64,000 nucleotides of DNA from Halococcus agarilyticus (GTDB lineage Archaea; Halobacteriota; Halobacteria; Halobacteriales; Halococcaceae): the NCBI RefSeq assembly GCF_000334895.1, contig NZ_BAFM01000002.1, positions 186,001-250,000 on the forward strand, read 5' to 3'. Made by a program: the position numbers and the translations under genes. Below are positions 14,509 through 25,303 of this stretch, in pieces. Position 1 is the first letter of the stretch, and every line of letters starts with the position of its first letter. The notes beneath the pieces are model-generated. The model was not told where the DNA came from. It saw nothing but the letters and a program-made list of their open reading frames with translations, and ran no database searches.

Positions 14509-15063
14509 TCAGGACGGCTGTGTGCGTCGGTCCGCTTCGTTCTGGTCGCTCCAGTAGTAGAACGCGACGTTGGCCGCGAGTCCGAGGACGAACAGCCCGA
14601 TCGTCGCCCAGAACGACTGGTAGTAGAGCACGTCGATGTAGACGATCGGTTCGTTGATCAGCGGCCAGAGCGGTTCGATCCGGGTCGAGGTGTCGGGGGC
14701 CGAGAGAATGTCGGCGAAGACGTGTGCGAGACTCGGCACGCCGACCGCGATCACGCCGAGCGCGGTCGCGTGGTCCGCCGCCTCGCGGGAGAACCACTTC
14801 GTTCCGCCGAACAGTCGCTTGAGGAGCCAGCCGAGGATCGGTCCGAGGATCGCCGCGAACACCAGGGCGGCGAGCACCGTGTGGAACACCCCGTGGTGGT
14901 GGATGCCCTGGAGCCTCGAGAGCACGAGATCGACATCGGGCAACATGCCGAACCAGAAGCCCACGCCGACGAACAGCGCCGCAGTACGCCGATCGTCGAT
15001 GAAGTACCACGCGGGGGCGAGCCAGAGCAGCCCCATTCCGAGATGACCGAGGACGTCGACCAT
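14509..15063 (-). CDS. Membrane-bound metal-dependent hydrolase (YdjM-type) family protein
   Basis: 184 residues with about four hydrophobic segments. It begins VDVLGHLGMGLLWLAPAWYF. The conserved features of the membrane-bound metal-dependent hydrolase (DUF457/YdjM) family are present: GFWFGMLPDVDLVLSRL and IHHHGVFHTVLAALVFA, supplying acidic and His residues at the membrane face, and a later SLAHVFADILSAPDT. Biochemical activity is not established for the family. The stop lies 28 bases beyond the protease stop (convergent). Confidence 0.75.
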   Translation of the reverse strand: MVDVLGHLGMGLLWLAPAWYFIDDRRTAALFVGVGFWFGMLPDVDLVLSRLQGIHHHGVFHTVLAALVFAAILGPILGWLLKRLFGGTKWFSREAADHATALGVIAVGVPSLAHVFADILSAPDTSTRIEPLWPLINEPIVYIDVLYYQSFWATIGLFVLGLAANVAFYYWSDQNEADRRTQPS

Positions 15064-15285
15064 GCTCGTGTGGGTCGTGAGAGCGACAAAAGCCTGCTGC
15101 CTTCTCCTGCCCGAGAATCCCGCCGAACGGGCGTCGGTGATCGAGATCGTTCGGATCGCGCTCGACGCCTGGCGTCGGTTCGGTGCGATCCGTCGGGAGC
15201 GGTGGTGCGGAGGGAGCTCGTCGACTTCGAACGGTCGTCGTCCGCAGGCCCCACACTCAAGTCACGGGAAGCCGAACGGGAATCC

Positions 15286-15516
15286 ATGTCCGAGGACGAT
15301 CCCCACGATCGCGACGTCACGCTCGCGAACGAAAAGGAGGAGGCGGACGGCGAGGAGACCGAGGAGGCGGAACAGGCACGCGAGGCGGAAGCCGAACAGG
15401 CGCGCGAGGAGGCCGCCGAGGGCGAGGTCGACACCGAGTCGGAACAGCGCGAGGCGGCCGCGCGTGAGGCCGAAAACCCCGACAACCACCGCGACGAGGA
15501 GCCACACAGCAGTTAG
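15286..15516 (+). CDS. Possible small, highly charged protein
   Basis: 76 residues, almost entirely Glu, Ala, Asp, Arg and Gln, with repeated AEQAR/EEA patterns that predict a single charged helix or coiled coil. The composition is plausible for a haloarchaeal small acidic protein, but low complexity in GC-rich DNA also yields such frames by chance. No TATA box or ribosome binding site is clear. The 220 bases before it (15064-15285) hold nothing else that I recognise. Confidence 0.4.
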   Translation: MSEDDPHDRDVTLANEKEEADGEETEEAEQAREAEAEQAREEAAEGEVDTESEQREAAAREAENPDNHRDEEPHSS

Positions 15517-15554
15517 TCACAGCAGTCAGTCTGTTTCGCGGCTTCGTCGAACAC

Positions 15555-16337
15555 TCAGTCCCCGGCAGCCTGACGAGCGGCTGCGAGCACCACCTCGTGG
15601 GCCGTGCCGTTCGAGGCCACCAAACTAGAACTGTCGTGCCGCCACGGCTCGCCGTCGAGGTCGGTCACGACGCCGCCGGCGTTGCGGATCATGTGTGCGC
15701 CCGCGACCGTGTCCCACGGGTCGAGCCGAACGGTGGCGATCGCGGCCTCTATCGACCCGCCGGCGACCGCCGCAAGCGTCGCCTGGGCGCAGCCGAACCG
15801 ACGGAAGTCGCCGAAGCGCTCCGCGAGCGCGTTCGTCCCGCCGGTTTCGGCCGGATCGACGAGGAGGATCGGGTCGACCACGAACGCTGCCGGGTTCTCG
15901 CGCGAACTCACGCGCACGGGGTCGCCGTTCAGCGTGACGCGCTCCACGCCCGCGAGGTACGTATCCGAGAGCGCCGGCAGGACCGTGGCCGCGGCGACCG
16001 GCTCGCCGTCGACCACGCTCGCGACGCTCGTCCCCCAGATCCGGAGCCCGCGAACGAAGTTGTTGGTGCCGTCGATCGGGTCGACCACCCACGCCGGCCC
16101 CTCGTCCGGCAGCGTCTTTCGCGTGTCTTCCTCTTCGCCGACGACCGGCTCGTCGTACTCCGCGTGGATGGTTTCGATCACGCGACGCTGTGCGTCGCGG
16201 TCGGCCTGAGTCACCACGTCGGTCTCGTCGGCTTTGGTCTCGACCGCGAGGTCGTCCCGAAACGATGCGAGCGCGACGCGCGCGCCCGCGTCCGCTGCCC
16301 GTGCGGCGAGATCCGCCCGCGCCTCGGTGTCGGTCAT
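15555..16337 (-). CDS. Inositol monophosphatase family phosphatase
   Basis: 260 residues, the full family length. Metal-binding motifs are in order: GEEEDTRKT (first Glu) near residue 70, WVVDPIDGTNNFVRG near 84-98, and the C-terminal DPWDTVAGAHMIRNAGG. The fold is the Li+-sensitive, Mg2+-dependent phosphatase superfamily; archaeal members may act on inositol-1-phosphate or fructose-1,6-bisphosphate. The motif after the first metal site does not let me choose. The next gene on the same strand ends 71 bases upstream of this start, so co-transcription is possible. Confidence 0.88.
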   Translation of the reverse strand: MTDTEARADLAARAADAGARVALASFRDDLAVETKADETDVVTQADRDAQRRVIETIHAEYDEPVVGEEEDTRKTLPDEGPAWVVDPIDGTNNFVRGLRIWGTSVASVVDGEPVAAATVLPALSDTYLAGVERVTLNGDPVRVSSRENPAAFVVDPILLVDPAETGGTNALAERFGDFRRFGCAQATLAAVAGGSIEAAIATVRLDPWDTVAGAHMIRNAGGVVTDLDGEPWRHDSSSLVASNGTAHEVVLAAARQAAGD

Positions 16338-16408
16338 GGGACACCGACTCGCCGCGCGGGCAAAAGCCGTCCGGCGGGTCGTTCCCGAGCGACGGCCGAT
16401 CGCATGGA

Positions 16409-17701
16409 TCAGGATTCGGCGCGGTCGATCGCCGCGGCCGCCCGCCGCTCGGCCGTCTCGCGGACCTCATCCGCGTCGAGCGTCAGCACCTCTCGATCGC
16501 GCATCAACACCCGTCCATCGCAGACCGTGTGGCGCACGTCGGCTCCGCTCGCGGCGTAGACGAGGTGGCTCACGAGGTCGTGGTGTGGCGTGAGGTGGGC
16601 ACGATCGAGGTCGAGCACGGCGAGGTCGGCGTTCGCCCCCTCGGCGATCCGGCCCGAGTCGAAGCCCGCGACCGCGGCGCTCCCCGCGGTGGCCAGTTCG
16701 AACGCCGTCGGCGCGTCGACCGCGCTCGCGTCCCCGGCAGCGAGCTTGCCGACCATCGCGGCGTCGCGGCACTCGTCGAACATCGAGAGGTCGTTGTTCG
16801 AGGCCGCGCCGTCGGTGCCGATCCCCACCGTGACGCCCGCATCGAGCATGGCCTGGATCGGCGCGATCCCGCTCGCGAGCTTCATGTTCGAGGCCGGACA
16901 GTGGACCATTCCTGTCCCTGTGTCGGCGAGCAGCTCGATCTCGTTCTCGTCGCAGTGGGTGCCGTGGGCGATGAAATCGCGGTCTTCGAGCAGGCCGTGA
17001 TCCGCGGCGTATTCGAGCGGCCGTTCGTCGTGCTCGTCGACGATCGGGCCGACCTCCCCCGTCGTCTCGTTCGCGTGGATGTGGATCGGGACGCCCGCCT
17101 CGCGCGCCCGCGGGACGAACTCGTCGAACTCCTCGCTATCGACGGTGGTGAGGCTGTGCGGCATGAACGCGGTCGTGATCCGTCCGTCGGCCGCGCCGTC
17201 GTACTCCTGGGCCACTCGGAGCCCCTCTTCGAGGTCCTCGCGGGCCGCTGCCTCGTCCTTCCCGACGGTGACGGCCCCGTGGCCGACTCGCGCCCGGAGG
17301 CCCGCGCGGTCGACGGCGTCGACGATCTCGCCCACGTCGAAGTACATATCACAGAAGCCTGTCGTGCCCGACCGGATCATCTCCACCAGGCCGAGTTCGG
17401 CCCCCGCGCGGACGTCGGCGGGTTCGAGAACGCCCTCGACCGGCCAGACGTCCTCGCGGAGCCAGTCGTGGAGCGGCTTGTCGTCGGCGTACCCCCGGAG
17501 GAGCGCCATTGCAACGTGAGTGTGAGCGTTCACGAGCCCCGGGATCACGAGGCCATCGGTGGCGTCGAGGGTCGCATCGCCCGCCGGGACGTCGCCGACG
17601 GCGAGGATCTCGCCGGTCGCCTGGTCGGCGAGCACGTCCGCGCGCTCGACGGTCATGTCCGGTCGGAGCACCCGCCCGCCGACGATTTCGAGCGTCGTCA
17701 T
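16409..17701 (-). CDS. Amidohydrolase of the MTA/SAH deaminase type
   Basis: 430 residues. The metal site is complete: VNAHTHVAMALLRGYADDKP (HxH), the substrate-loop His in IHIHANETTGEVG, HGTHCDENEIELLADTGTG and the Asp in IGTDGAASNNDLSMFDECRD. The block PLHDWLREDVWPVE is characteristic of 5-methylthioadenosine/S-adenosylhomocysteine deaminases. The likely reaction is hydrolytic deamination of adenosine-type nucleosides, feeding methionine salvage or SAH removal. The alternative is another 5'-deoxyadenosine or guanine-type deaminase. The start MTTLEIVGGRVLRPDM gives the expected N-terminal beta domain. Confidence 0.87.
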   Translation of the reverse strand: MTTLEIVGGRVLRPDMTVERADVLADQATGEILAVGDVPAGDATLDATDGLVIPGLVNAHTHVAMALLRGYADDKPLHDWLREDVWPVEGVLEPADVRAGAELGLVEMIRSGTTGFCDMYFDVGEIVDAVDRAGLRARVGHGAVTVGKDEAAAREDLEEGLRVAQEYDGAADGRITTAFMPHSLTTVDSEEFDEFVPRAREAGVPIHIHANETTGEVGPIVDEHDERPLEYAADHGLLEDRDFIAHGTHCDENEIELLADTGTGMVHCPASNMKLASGIAPIQAMLDAGVTVGIGTDGAASNNDLSMFDECRDAAMVGKLAAGDASAVDAPTAFELATAGSAAVAGFDSGRIAEGANADLAVLDLDRAHLTPHHDLVSHLVYAASGADVRHTVCDGRVLMRDREVLTLDADEVRETAERRAAAAIDRAES

Positions 17702-17768
17702 ACCGGTCGTTTCGCGTCCGGGAGCGTCAATCCCCGGGTTCGGCGACGCACGCGGTGAAGCCGCCGCG

Positions 17769-19115
17769 TCAGACCAGCGCCTCCTCTAAGAGTTCGAGCG
17801 GGTGGCGGATCTCGTAGCCGGTGCCGTGTTCCATCTGCATCGCGCAGGTCGGACACTCGGTCATCCCGGTCTCGCCGTCGGCGGCGTCCATGTGTTCGAA
17901 CATCTCCTCGCCGATCGCCATCGAGTAGTCGTACTTCTCCTCCTTCCAGCCGTACGTCCCCGAGATGCCCGAGCACGAGTCGCCGACGTCCTCGACGGTC
18001 GCGCCGTCGAGGTCGGCGAACAGTTCGATCGCCTGGCGATCGAGGCCCTGGTTCCGGGCGTGACACGGCGCGTGGTAGGCGAACTCGCCGGCATCGACGT
18101 CGGCCTCGGCGAGCGCTCCTTCGAGGTCCTCGTGGAGGCGGAGATACTCCAGGGCCTCGTAGGTGTGGGCGGCGACCGACTCGATCCCGTCGAGGTCGAA
18201 CAGTTCGGGGTACTCCTGACGGAGTGCCATCGAACACGAGGTGCAGGAGGCGATCACGTCGGCCCCGCCGTCGATCGCGGCCGCGAGGTTTGCGACGTTC
18301 GTCTCGGCGTGGCGGCGCGCGTCGTCGAGCATCCCGTTCGCGAACATCGGCGTGCCCGAGCACTGCTGGGGCGGCACCAGCACCTCGTAGCCGAACGCCT
18401 CGTACACCCGAACCATCGCCTTTCCGACCTCCGTCGTATTGAAGTTCGAGTAACAGCCGTGGAAGTACGCGACTCGCTGCTCGGGATTTTCGACGTGCGC
18501 ACCGCCGCGCTCGGCCCACCACTCGCGGAACGTCTGCTCGGCGAACGCGGGGAATTCGCGTTCGCTGGTGACACCGAGGGTCTTCTCCATGAGCCAGCGC
18601 GCGGGGCCGAAGTTCATCGCGCGGTTCGCGAGCCGCGGCATCTTCGAGGCGAACCACGCCGACGTGCGGTAGTTGGCGAGAATGCGGTTCCTGACGCGCT
18701 CGACGAGCCCCTGCCGGCCCTCGTCGACGATTTCGAGCGCCTCGCGTGGTTTGCCCCGCCGGAGTGCGGCGAGCGTCTCGCGCCCGAACCGCTGACTCTC
18801 GACGTACTCCCCGCGAGCGGTGTTGTGCATCTGACTCAGCGGGACCGAGGAGGGACAGGCGTCGTCACACCGCATGCAGTTCGAGCAGCCCGTGATCGAG
18901 TCGTCGACTGCGTGACCCTCCTTGCGTTTGAGTCGCCACTGTTCGGGCCCCTGGAACTTCGGGCCGGGGAACTCGTCGTCGACCTCCGCGACCGGGCAGG
19001 ACGTATCGCACGTCGAGCACTTGTAGCAGTCGTCGGACCCCGGTCGAAGGTCCATGTCGGTCGTCTCGAACACCTGTACCGGCTCGAACTCGTCCGTGGA
19101 ATCTGCATCACTCAT
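17769..19115 (-). CDS. glpC: Anaerobic glycerol-3-phosphate dehydrogenase subunit C
   Basis: 448 residues. Two [4Fe-4S] cluster motifs lie at the N-terminus: CYKCSTCDTSCP and CSNCMRCDDACPSSVP. Two cysteine-rich CCG domains follow: VAYFHGCYSNFNTTEVGKAM with the partner QQCSGTPMFANG, and YHAPCHARNQG with CSGISGTYGW. GlpC passes electrons from the GlpA/GlpB dehydrogenase to the membrane quinone pool. The ATG at 19113-19115 gives a 34-residue leader before the first cluster. It is third in the glpA-glpB-glpC operon, 17 bases after glpB. Confidence 0.93.
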   Translation of the reverse strand: MSDADSTDEFEPVQVFETTDMDLRPGSDDCYKCSTCDTSCPVAEVDDEFPGPKFQGPEQWRLKRKEGHAVDDSITGCSNCMRCDDACPSSVPLSQMHNTARGEYVESQRFGRETLAALRRGKPREALEIVDEGRQGLVERVRNRILANYRTSAWFASKMPRLANRAMNFGPARWLMEKTLGVTSEREFPAFAEQTFREWWAERGGAHVENPEQRVAYFHGCYSNFNTTEVGKAMVRVYEAFGYEVLVPPQQCSGTPMFANGMLDDARRHAETNVANLAAAIDGGADVIASCTSCSMALRQEYPELFDLDGIESVAAHTYEALEYLRLHEDLEGALAEADVDAGEFAYHAPCHARNQGLDRQAIELFADLDGATVEDVGDSCSGISGTYGWKEEKYDYSMAIGEEMFEHMDAADGETGMTECPTCAMQMEHGTGYEIRHPLELLEEALV

Positions 19116-19132
19116 TGTGGGAAGACCGTCGA

Positions 19133-20407
19133 TCACACCGCCTCGCCCGCCGCACGACCCGCAGCGTGGCCGGTCGCCAGCGAGATCCCGCTGCCCGATT
19201 TCTCCGCCGCGAAGTCCGCGCCGCCGAGGACGCCCCCGGCAGCCCGGAGGTTCCCGTACTCGACTCCCCCACCGGCGTCGAGCGGCCGTAGATCGTCGTC
19301 GACTGCGACGCCGAATCGTGCGAAGGGATGGTCGCCGAACGCCTCGTCGGCGAACCACTCGTAGCGATCCCCAGGATGAGGAACGTGACAGTCGAAGACC
19401 GGCTCGACCACTCCCGTCCGATCGGAGTCGATGCCCTTGCCGACCAATCCCCCAGTAGCGAGCACGAACTGGTCGGCGTGGAAGGGCGTTCGCTGTCCGT
19501 TTCGATCCACGTACACCGCCCGTATCCGCCCGCCGTCGGCTTCGAAGTCGACGACGGGATTGCCGGTCGTCCGGCGAACGCCCCACTCGTCGAGCGCCGC
19601 GTCGAACAGCTCTTCGAGCCGAAGTCCCGGGAGGCTCGGCGGCCCCATCGGCACCTCGAAGGCCTCGACTCCGAGACGGGTTTCGAGGGCTGTCCGGACT
19701 GCGCTCGGCTCGTCCTCGCCGAGTATGGCCGGAAACCCCACTCGCCCTGCGCCGTCGAGATGGGGTTCGACCGCCGCGGCGAGCGCCCGCCGAGCGGTCG
19801 TGGGTCCGTCCGTCGTCTCGATCGTCTCGTTCTCGTCGAGTGCGCGCGCGAAGCGCGTGACCCGCGAGTCGGCCCGGAACTCGCCCGGAAAATCGACCGT
19901 GACGCCGCGCGTCCGCGACGGAACGCCCGCCGCGGCGAGGTGGTCTGCGGCCAGCGGCGCGTCGAACGCGGTCAGCGTCTCGAAACCGACGAACAACGTT
20001 TCCTCCGAGCGACTCGCGAGCCCCGCGGCCACACTCTGCGGGTAGCGTGCGGTCGGCTTCACGGTGCCACCGTGGGTCGGCACGAGCGCGTTCGTGTCGG
20101 TGTGGTTGCCCCGGTAGGCGTCGCCCGCAACTTGATCGAACAGGTCGAGGCCCGCACGCACCGCGTCGGTCCCGACCCGTCGGTAGGGGTGGCCCTCCGG
20201 AAGCGCCGAGAGCGCGTCGAAGGGTTCCGCGACCAACTCGCCGTCGGGAGTGTACCCGAGCACGTCGACGAGGCCGCTCGCGTGTCGGAGCGTGCTCTTC
20301 TTGTGCGAGACGAGGCGAACCCGTGCGCCCTTGCGGGCCGCCCGAATCGCACTCGTCATCCCCGCGAGGCCGCCCCCGACCACGCAGACGTCGTCCTCAA
20401 TCGCCAC
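19133..20407 (-). CDS. glpB: Anaerobic glycerol-3-phosphate dehydrogenase subunit B
   Basis: 424 residues from the GTG at 20405-20407. The start [20 protein letters not shown] is a Rossmann FAD-binding motif (GGGLAG), followed by [20 protein letters not shown] and, late, [13 protein letters not shown], typical of GlpB flavoproteins. With GlpA it forms the FAD/FMN-containing dehydrogenase that oxidises sn-glycerol 3-phosphate to dihydroxyacetone phosphate. It overlaps the 3' end of glpA by 11 bases. Another GTG lies 9 bases upstream; I prefer 20407 because the protein then begins directly at the flavin strand, as homologues do. Confidence 0.9.
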   Translation of the reverse strand: MAIEDDVCVVGGGLAGMTSAIRAARKGARVRLVSHKKSTLRHASGLVDVLGYTPDGELVAEPFDALSALPEGHPYRRVGTDAVRAGLDLFDQVAGDAYRGNHTDTNALVPTHGGTVKPTARYPQSVAAGLASRSEETLFVGFETLTAFDAPLAADHLAAAGVPSRTRGVTVDFPGEFRADSRVTRFARALDENETIETTDGPTTARRALAAAVEPHLDGAGRVGFPAILGEDEPSAVRTALETRLGVEAFEVPMGPPSLPGLRLEELFDAALDEWGVRRTTGNPVVDFEADGGRIRAVYVDRNGQRTPFHADQFVLATGGLVGKGIDSDRTGVVEPVFDCHVPHPGDRYEWFADEAFGDHPFARFGVAVDDDLRPLDAGGGVEYGNLRAAGGVLGGADFAAEKSGSGISLATGHAAGRAAGEAV

Positions 20408-22166
20408 GCTCGTCACCCCCGTTCGGGTCGCCGGACTCGCTCGACTGCTCGCGTTCGTCGCATCCGCCATCGGTCGCCGCGCCGACCTGTGCCTCGGTGG
20501 GCCCGGCGTCGAATCGGTCGTACTCGATCGCGTCCTCGCGCGCCGCCGGGTCGCGGTCGCGGTTCATCGTGGTCGCGTGGAGCGCGTGATTGAGCATCGC
20601 CTGGGAGAGCTGTTCGCCCCAGAGCGCGTGGCGCTGGCCCTTCCACCGTTCCCGATACAGCTCGTCGAGTGCGGTTCTCGTGGTGGCCTCGTCGTGTGCG
20701 GGGTGGAGCAGCGCGGCCATCCGGTGGGCACAGAACCCGCCCTGGCAGTTGCCCATCGAGGCGCGGGTCCGAATGCGCGTGGCGTTCAGGTCGGTTCCCG
20801 CGTCCTCGATGGCGTCTTCGAGTTCGGCGCGCGTGACTGCCTCACAGGTGCAGACCACCGGATTGGGGTCGTCGGTCTTGAGCACGTCGTCGGCCCTGCT
20901 GCCCAGTCGTTCGGTGCTCCGACGGCCCACCGGCGATCGCAGCCCGAACTCCTCCATGTAATCCCGGAGGACCGAGAAGTCCTCGCTCCCGGGCAGCGGC
21001 TCCTCGGCGGTGCGACACCGCGCCTCGACGCCGAGCTTCTCACAGACGTGATCCGAGATTTGCTCGGCCATCAGCCGGTAGGTGGTGAGCTTGCCGCCGA
21101 CGATGCTCGTCATGTCGTCGAGACCGTCGCGTTCGGCGTGATCGAGCAGGAAGAACTGGCGCGTGATGTCCGTCGGGTCCGTCGTGCCGGTGTCGGGTGG
21201 CTCGTACAGCGGCCGCACACCCCAGAAGGAGCGGAGCGTCCGGGCCTCGGCGAGCATCGGGACGAGTTCCGAGAGCTTCTCGATCATCAGATCGACCTCC
21301 CACTGCTCTTCGGGATAGTCGTCGGGATCCTCGACTTCCACGTCGGTCGTGCCGAGGATGCAGGCAGTCTCGTGGGGCACGACGATGTCGGCGTCGTCCT
21401 TCGGGCGGCATCGATTCACGACGGTGTCGACCTGCCGGGAGTTCATCACCGTCATCACGCCCTTCGAGGGCCGGACCTCGACCTCGACGCCCGCCATCGC
21501 TCCCAACTGGCCGGCCCACGCGCCCGTCGCGTTCACGACGTGGTCGGCCTCGATGCGCTCGGTGGTGCCCGGCTCGCGGTGGCTACGCTTGCCTGGCCCG
21601 CTCTCGTGACGGACCTCGACACCGACGACCCGATCGCCTTCGACGAGCACGTCGATCACCTCGGCGTGGGTCTCGATCCGCCCGCCGTGGCGCTCGGTGT
21701 CGGCAGCGTTCGCCACACAGAGCCGGAAGGGGTCGATGGCACCATCGGGCACCCGGATCGCGCGCTCGACGTCCCGCGTGAGGTAGGGTTCGATCTCGCG
21801 GGCCTCCTCGCCGGTGAGCACCTCGGCGGGGATCCCACACTCACGACAGCCCGCGAGCTTCTCCTCGAAGTACTCGTCGGAATCGCCTGGCAGCTGGGCG
21901 AACAGTCCGCCGGTCATCTCGATCGTGTGACTCGCGATCCGTCGGAGAACGCGGTTCTCGTCGATGCATTCAGCGGCGCTCTCTTGGTCGGCAACCGCGT
22001 AGCGGCCGCCGCTGTGGAGCAGTCCGTGCATCCGTCCGGTGGTCCCGTGGGTGAGGTTGCCGCGCTCGACGAGCGTGACGTCGACGCCGCGCATCGCGAG
22101 GTCGCGCGCGATGCCACAGCCGGTCGAGCCACCCCCGATCACGAGCACCTCGGTGCTGTTCGTCAT
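20397..22166 (-). CDS. glpA: Anaerobic glycerol-3-phosphate dehydrogenase subunit A
   Basis: 589 residues. It starts [20 protein letters not shown], the FAD-binding GGGSTG motif, followed by the DAO-type oxidoreductase domain ([20 protein letters not shown] is the conserved G3P dehydrogenase block). The C-terminal part carries a BFD-like [2Fe-2S] domain, [16 protein letters not shown] with [11 protein letters not shown], as in GlpA. It is the first gene of glpABC and divergent from glpK; haloarchaea use this route for glycerol taken up from algal osmolytes. The start at 22166 follows the family N-terminus. Expression is probably controlled with glpK from the shared interval. Confidence 0.95.
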   Translation of the reverse strand: MTNSTEVLVIGGGSTGCGIARDLAMRGVDVTLVERGNLTHGTTGRMHGLLHSGGRYAVADQESAAECIDENRVLRRIASHTIEMTGGLFAQLPGDSDEYFEEKLAGCRECGIPAEVLTGEEAREIEPYLTRDVERAIRVPDGAIDPFRLCVANAADTERHGGRIETHAEVIDVLVEGDRVVGVEVRHESGPGKRSHREPGTTERIEADHVVNATGAWAGQLGAMAGVEVEVRPSKGVMTVMNSRQVDTVVNRCRPKDDADIVVPHETACILGTTDVEVEDPDDYPEEQWEVDLMIEKLSELVPMLAEARTLRSFWGVRPLYEPPDTGTTDPTDITRQFFLLDHAERDGLDDMTSIVGGKLTTYRLMAEQISDHVCEKLGVEARCRTAEEPLPGSEDFSVLRDYMEEFGLRSPVGRRSTERLGSRADDVLKTDDPNPVVCTCEAVTRAELEDAIEDAGTDLNATRIRTRASMGNCQGGFCAHRMAALLHPAHDEATTRTALDELYRERWKGQRHALWGEQLSQAMLNHALHATTMNRDRDPAAREDAIEYDRFDAGPTEAQVGAATDGGCDEREQSSESGDPNGGDERGD

Positions 22167-22284
22167 CGAGTGATCGAACGGTGGTTCTCCACTCACTTCA
22201 CTACACGGTCGAGGGTAGTGTTCGTGCTCGGATTCGTCGAGAACAACCAGTAGCTCAATGCGGTCGGACACGAAGGGAGAGGAA
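22167..22284. promoter_or_regulatory. Divergent control region between glpA and glpK
   Basis: 118 bases carry the starts of both glycerol transcripts. A purine-rich GGGAGAGGAA sits directly before the glpK ATG and can serve as ribosome binding site. CTCG(GATTCGT)CGAG at 22228-22242 is a weak inverted repeat that could be a regulator site. I could not identify convincing TATA elements for either direction. Confidence 0.4.
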
Positions 22285-23817
22285 ATGAGCGACGCAACCT
22301 ACGTCGGCGCGATCGACCAGGGAACGACCGGGACGCGCTTCATGATCTTCGATCACGCCGGCGAGGTGATCGCGAGGGCCTACGAGAAACACGAACAGAT
22401 CTATCCCGAACCGGGATGGATCGAGCACGATCCGACGGAGATCTGGAAGAACACCGAGATCGTCGTGCGCGAGGCGCTCGACACCGCCGGGATCGACGCC
22501 GCACAGCTCGCGGCGATCGGGATCACCAACCAGCGCGAGACCACGATGATCTGGGACGACGATTCGGGCTCCCCGGTGTACAACGCGATCGTCTGGCAGG
22601 ATCGCCGGACCACCGATCGGGTCGAGGAGCTGGAGGAAGCGGGGAAGGTCGAGGAGATCCGGGCGAAGACCGGGCTCGAAGCCGACGCGTACTTCTCGGC
22701 GACGAAGGCCGAGTGGCTGCTCGACAACGCCGACCCGCTGAAGACCCAGCGCGCCCGACCCGCCGATCTCAGGGATCGCGCCGCGGGCGGCGAGCTCCGT
22801 TTCGGCACGATCGACACGTGGCTGATCCACCGGCTCACCGGGAATCACATCACGGACGTCACGAACGCCTCGCGGACCATGCTGTTCGACATCCACGACA
22901 TGGCGTGGGACGACGAACTCTTGGAGGAGTTCCGGGTGCCCGGCGAGATGCTCCCCGAGGTGCGGCCCTCCTCGGACGACGACTTCTACGGGACGACCGA
23001 TCCCGAGGGGTTTCTCGGTGCGGAAGTCCCGGTCGCGGGCGCGCTCGGCGACCAGCAGGCCGCGCTGTTCGGCCAGGCCTGCTTCGATCCCGGCGACGCG
23101 AAGAACACCTACGGCACCGGCTCGTTTTTCCTGCTCAACACCGGCGAGGAGGCCGTCGAGAGCGATCAGGGACTCCTCACGACGGTCGGCTTTCAGCGCT
23201 CGGGCGAACCCGTCCAGTACGCACTCGAAGGGTCGATCTTCGTGACGGGGGCGGCGATCGAGTGGCTCGAAGACGTCGACCTCATCAACAACGCGGCCCA
23301 GACCGCCGATCTCGCCCGCTCCGTGGACTCGACGGACGGCGTCTACTTCGTGCCCGCGTTCACCGGGCTCGGCGCACCCCACTGGGACGGGCGCGCCAGA
23401 GGGACGATCGTCGGGATGACCCGCGGCACCCGGAAGGAACACATCGTCCGGGCCGTGCTCGAATCCATCGCGTTCCAGACCAGGGACGTCGCCGAGGCGA
23501 TGGTGGCCGACGCCGATCTCGAGATCAACAGCCTGCAGGTCGACGGCGGCGCGGTGAGAAACGACTTCCTCTGCCAGCAACAGGCCGACATCGTCGGCAC
23601 CGAGATCGTCCGCCCCGCGGTCGACGAGACCACCGCACTCGGCGCGGCGTACGCCGCCGGTCTCGCCGTGGGCTACTGGGTGGACTACGACGACCTCCGG
23701 AAGAACTGGCGGGTCGAGCGGACGTTCGAGCCCACGGACGATGCGACCGTCGACGACCGCTACGCGCGCTGGACCGAGGCCGTCGAGCGATCGCGCGACT
23801 GGGCGCGCGAGGAGTGA
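22285..23817 (+). CDS. glpK: Glycerol kinase
   Basis: 510 residues, full length for the FGGY family. The N-terminal phosphate motif [20 protein letters not shown] and [15 protein letters not shown] are diagnostic for glycerol kinase, as are [11 protein letters not shown] (glycerol binding) and the C-terminal ATP-binding block [20 protein letters not shown]. It phosphorylates glycerol to sn-glycerol 3-phosphate, the substrate of the divergent GlpABC. The start is the second in-frame Met, after a ribosome-binding-like purine stretch; a further 9-residue extension is possible but unconserved. No uptake facilitator gene is adjacent. Confidence 0.96.
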   Translation: MSDATYVGAIDQGTTGTRFMIFDHAGEVIARAYEKHEQIYPEPGWIEHDPTEIWKNTEIVVREALDTAGIDAAQLAAIGITNQRETTMIWDDDSGSPVYNAIVWQDRRTTDRVEELEEAGKVEEIRAKTGLEADAYFSATKAEWLLDNADPLKTQRARPADLRDRAAGGELRFGTIDTWLIHRLTGNHITDVTNASRTMLFDIHDMAWDDELLEEFRVPGEMLPEVRPSSDDDFYGTTDPEGFLGAEVPVAGALGDQQAALFGQACFDPGDAKNTYGTGSFFLLNTGEEAVESDQGLLTTVGFQRSGEPVQYALEGSIFVTGAAIEWLEDVDLINNAAQTADLARSVDSTDGVYFVPAFTGLGAPHWDGRARGTIVGMTRGTRKEHIVRAVLESIAFQTRDVAEAMVADADLEINSLQVDGGAVRNDFLCQQQADIVGTEIVRPAVDETTALGAAYAAGLAVGYWVDYDDLRKNWRVERTFEPTDDATVDDRYARWTEAVERSRDWAREE

Positions 23818-23913
23818 GCCGCGACGGATGTCCCTCGACGGTCGTCGGGGCGAGCGCCCACCGATACGGACGGCTAACGAAAGGCAGTTCATCGGGGAAC
23901 GCGGGGATCGGGT

Positions 23914-24759
23914 ATGCGCATCGCCGTGCCCAACAAGGGCCGCCTGCACGACCCGACGATCGACGTGCTCGAACGTGCCGGGCTCCACGTCGCCGACGGC
24001 GCGGATCGGAAGCTCTACGCCGAGACGGTCGATCCGGAGGTCACCGTCCTGTTCGTTCGCGCCGCCGACATCCCGGAGTACGTCGCCGACGGCGCGGCCG
24101 ACGTCGGCATCACGGGGCTGGACCAGGTCCGCGAGGCCGGCGTCGACCTCCACGACCTGCTCGATCTCGGCTACGGCACCTGCCGGCTCGTGCTCGCCGC
24201 CCCCGAGGAGGGGGAGGTCGAGACGGTCGCTGATCTCGCCGGCGGCACCGTGGCGACCGAGTTCCCGAACGTCGCGCGTGACTTCTTCGCCGATCGGGGG
24301 ATCGAGCCCGCGATCGTGGAGGTCTCGGGTGCGACGGAGCTCACACCCCACGTCGACGTCGCCGACGCGATCATCGACATCACCTCGACGGGGACCACGC
24401 TCGCGGTCAACAACCTCGCGGTCGTCGACGAGGTGCTCCAGAGTTCAGTTCGCCTGGTCGCGCGTCCCGACGTCGCCGACGACCCGAAGGTCGAGGAGGT
24501 CGCGACCGCGCTCGCGTCGGTGATCTCGGCCGACGGCAAGCGCTACCTGATGATGAACGTCCCTGCCGACCGACTCGACGACGTTCGCGAGGTCATCCCG
24601 GGCCTCGGCGGCCCGACGGTGATGGACATCGCGGGCGACGACGCGGTCGCGGTCCACGCGGTGGTCGACGAGGACGACGTCTTCGAGACGATCAACGACG
24701 TCAAGCGGATGGGGGCGAGCGACGTGCTCGTGACCGAGATCGAACGGCTCGTCGAATAG
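23914..24759 (+). CDS. hisG: ATP phosphoribosyltransferase (long form)
   Basis: 281 residues, matching the long HisG that has its own C-terminal regulatory ACT-like domain and needs no HisZ. The start [20 protein letters not shown] is the conserved nucleotide-binding beginning; [20 protein letters not shown] and [20 protein letters not shown] form the PRPP-binding core. From about residue 205, [20 protein letters not shown] begins the ACT-type domain that binds histidine for feedback inhibition. It catalyses the first step of histidine synthesis. No other his gene is near, as is common in haloarchaea. Confidence 0.95.
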   Translation: MRIAVPNKGRLHDPTIDVLERAGLHVADGADRKLYAETVDPEVTVLFVRAADIPEYVADGAADVGITGLDQVREAGVDLHDLLDLGYGTCRLVLAAPEEGEVETVADLAGGTVATEFPNVARDFFADRGIEPAIVEVSGATELTPHVDVADAIIDITSTGTTLAVNNLAVVDEVLQSSVRLVARPDVADDPKVEEVATALASVISADGKRYLMMNVPADRLDDVREVIPGLGGPTVMDIAGDDAVAVHAVVDEDDVFETINDVKRMGASDVLVTEIERLVE

Positions 24760-24817
24760 CGAGGCACCGTGGAGTAAGCAATCCTTTGGAATCGGTCGCC
24801 GAGCGAGTCCGTATCGA

Positions 24818-25192
24818 TCAGGCCGGAGCGGACCCGAGGAGGCGAACGAGGCTGAGCGTCGCGATCGTCAGGAGGATGCTGACGACGAGGTGGACGAGCG
24901 TGACGAGGCCGGTCGTTCGCAGTCGCAACCGATACACGTACCGGATGACGACGAAATCGAGCGCGAGCGCCACGGCGAACGCGATCGCGCCGTACTGCTG
25001 GAGCAAGAGCACGACCACCGCGATGGTCGCGCCGACGACGAGCGCCCGGCGGAGCGGCACGTCCCCGAGCACGTTCCGCGCGGCGATGTGGGCGGTCGCC
25101 GAGTAGACGGCCGCGAAGACGAGGAAGCTGCCGAGATACGCGAGCGGACCGCCGGCGACGGGTACGGCCTGGAGCGCGACGGTCCCGATCAC
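24818..25192 (-). CDS. Small four-helix membrane protein, unknown function
   Basis: 124 residues from a GTG at 25190-25192. Four hydrophobic segments are evident: GPLAYLGSFLVFAAVYSATA, ALVVGATIAVVVLLLQQYG, IAFAVALALDFVVIRYVY and LVTLVHLVVSILLTIATLSL. I recall similar small haloarchaeal membrane proteins of unknown function. The frame continues upstream but that part is polar and unconserved-looking, so the GTG start is preferred. It is convergent with hisG, 58 bases away. Confidence 0.65.
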   Translation of the reverse strand: MIGTVALQAVPVAGGPLAYLGSFLVFAAVYSATAHIAARNVLGDVPLRRALVVGATIAVVVLLLQQYGAIAFAVALALDFVVIRYVYRLRLRTTGLVTLVHLVVSILLTIATLSLVRLLGSAPA

Positions 25193-25303
25193 GGACGACG
25201 GTACGCCCCGCGGCGGCTTGTGTCTGGCTATTTCCGTCGATGGGGCGTCCGCCGAGCACGAGCGACGCGTGCATGCCGGCTGTGGACTCACGCAACGATA
25301 CGC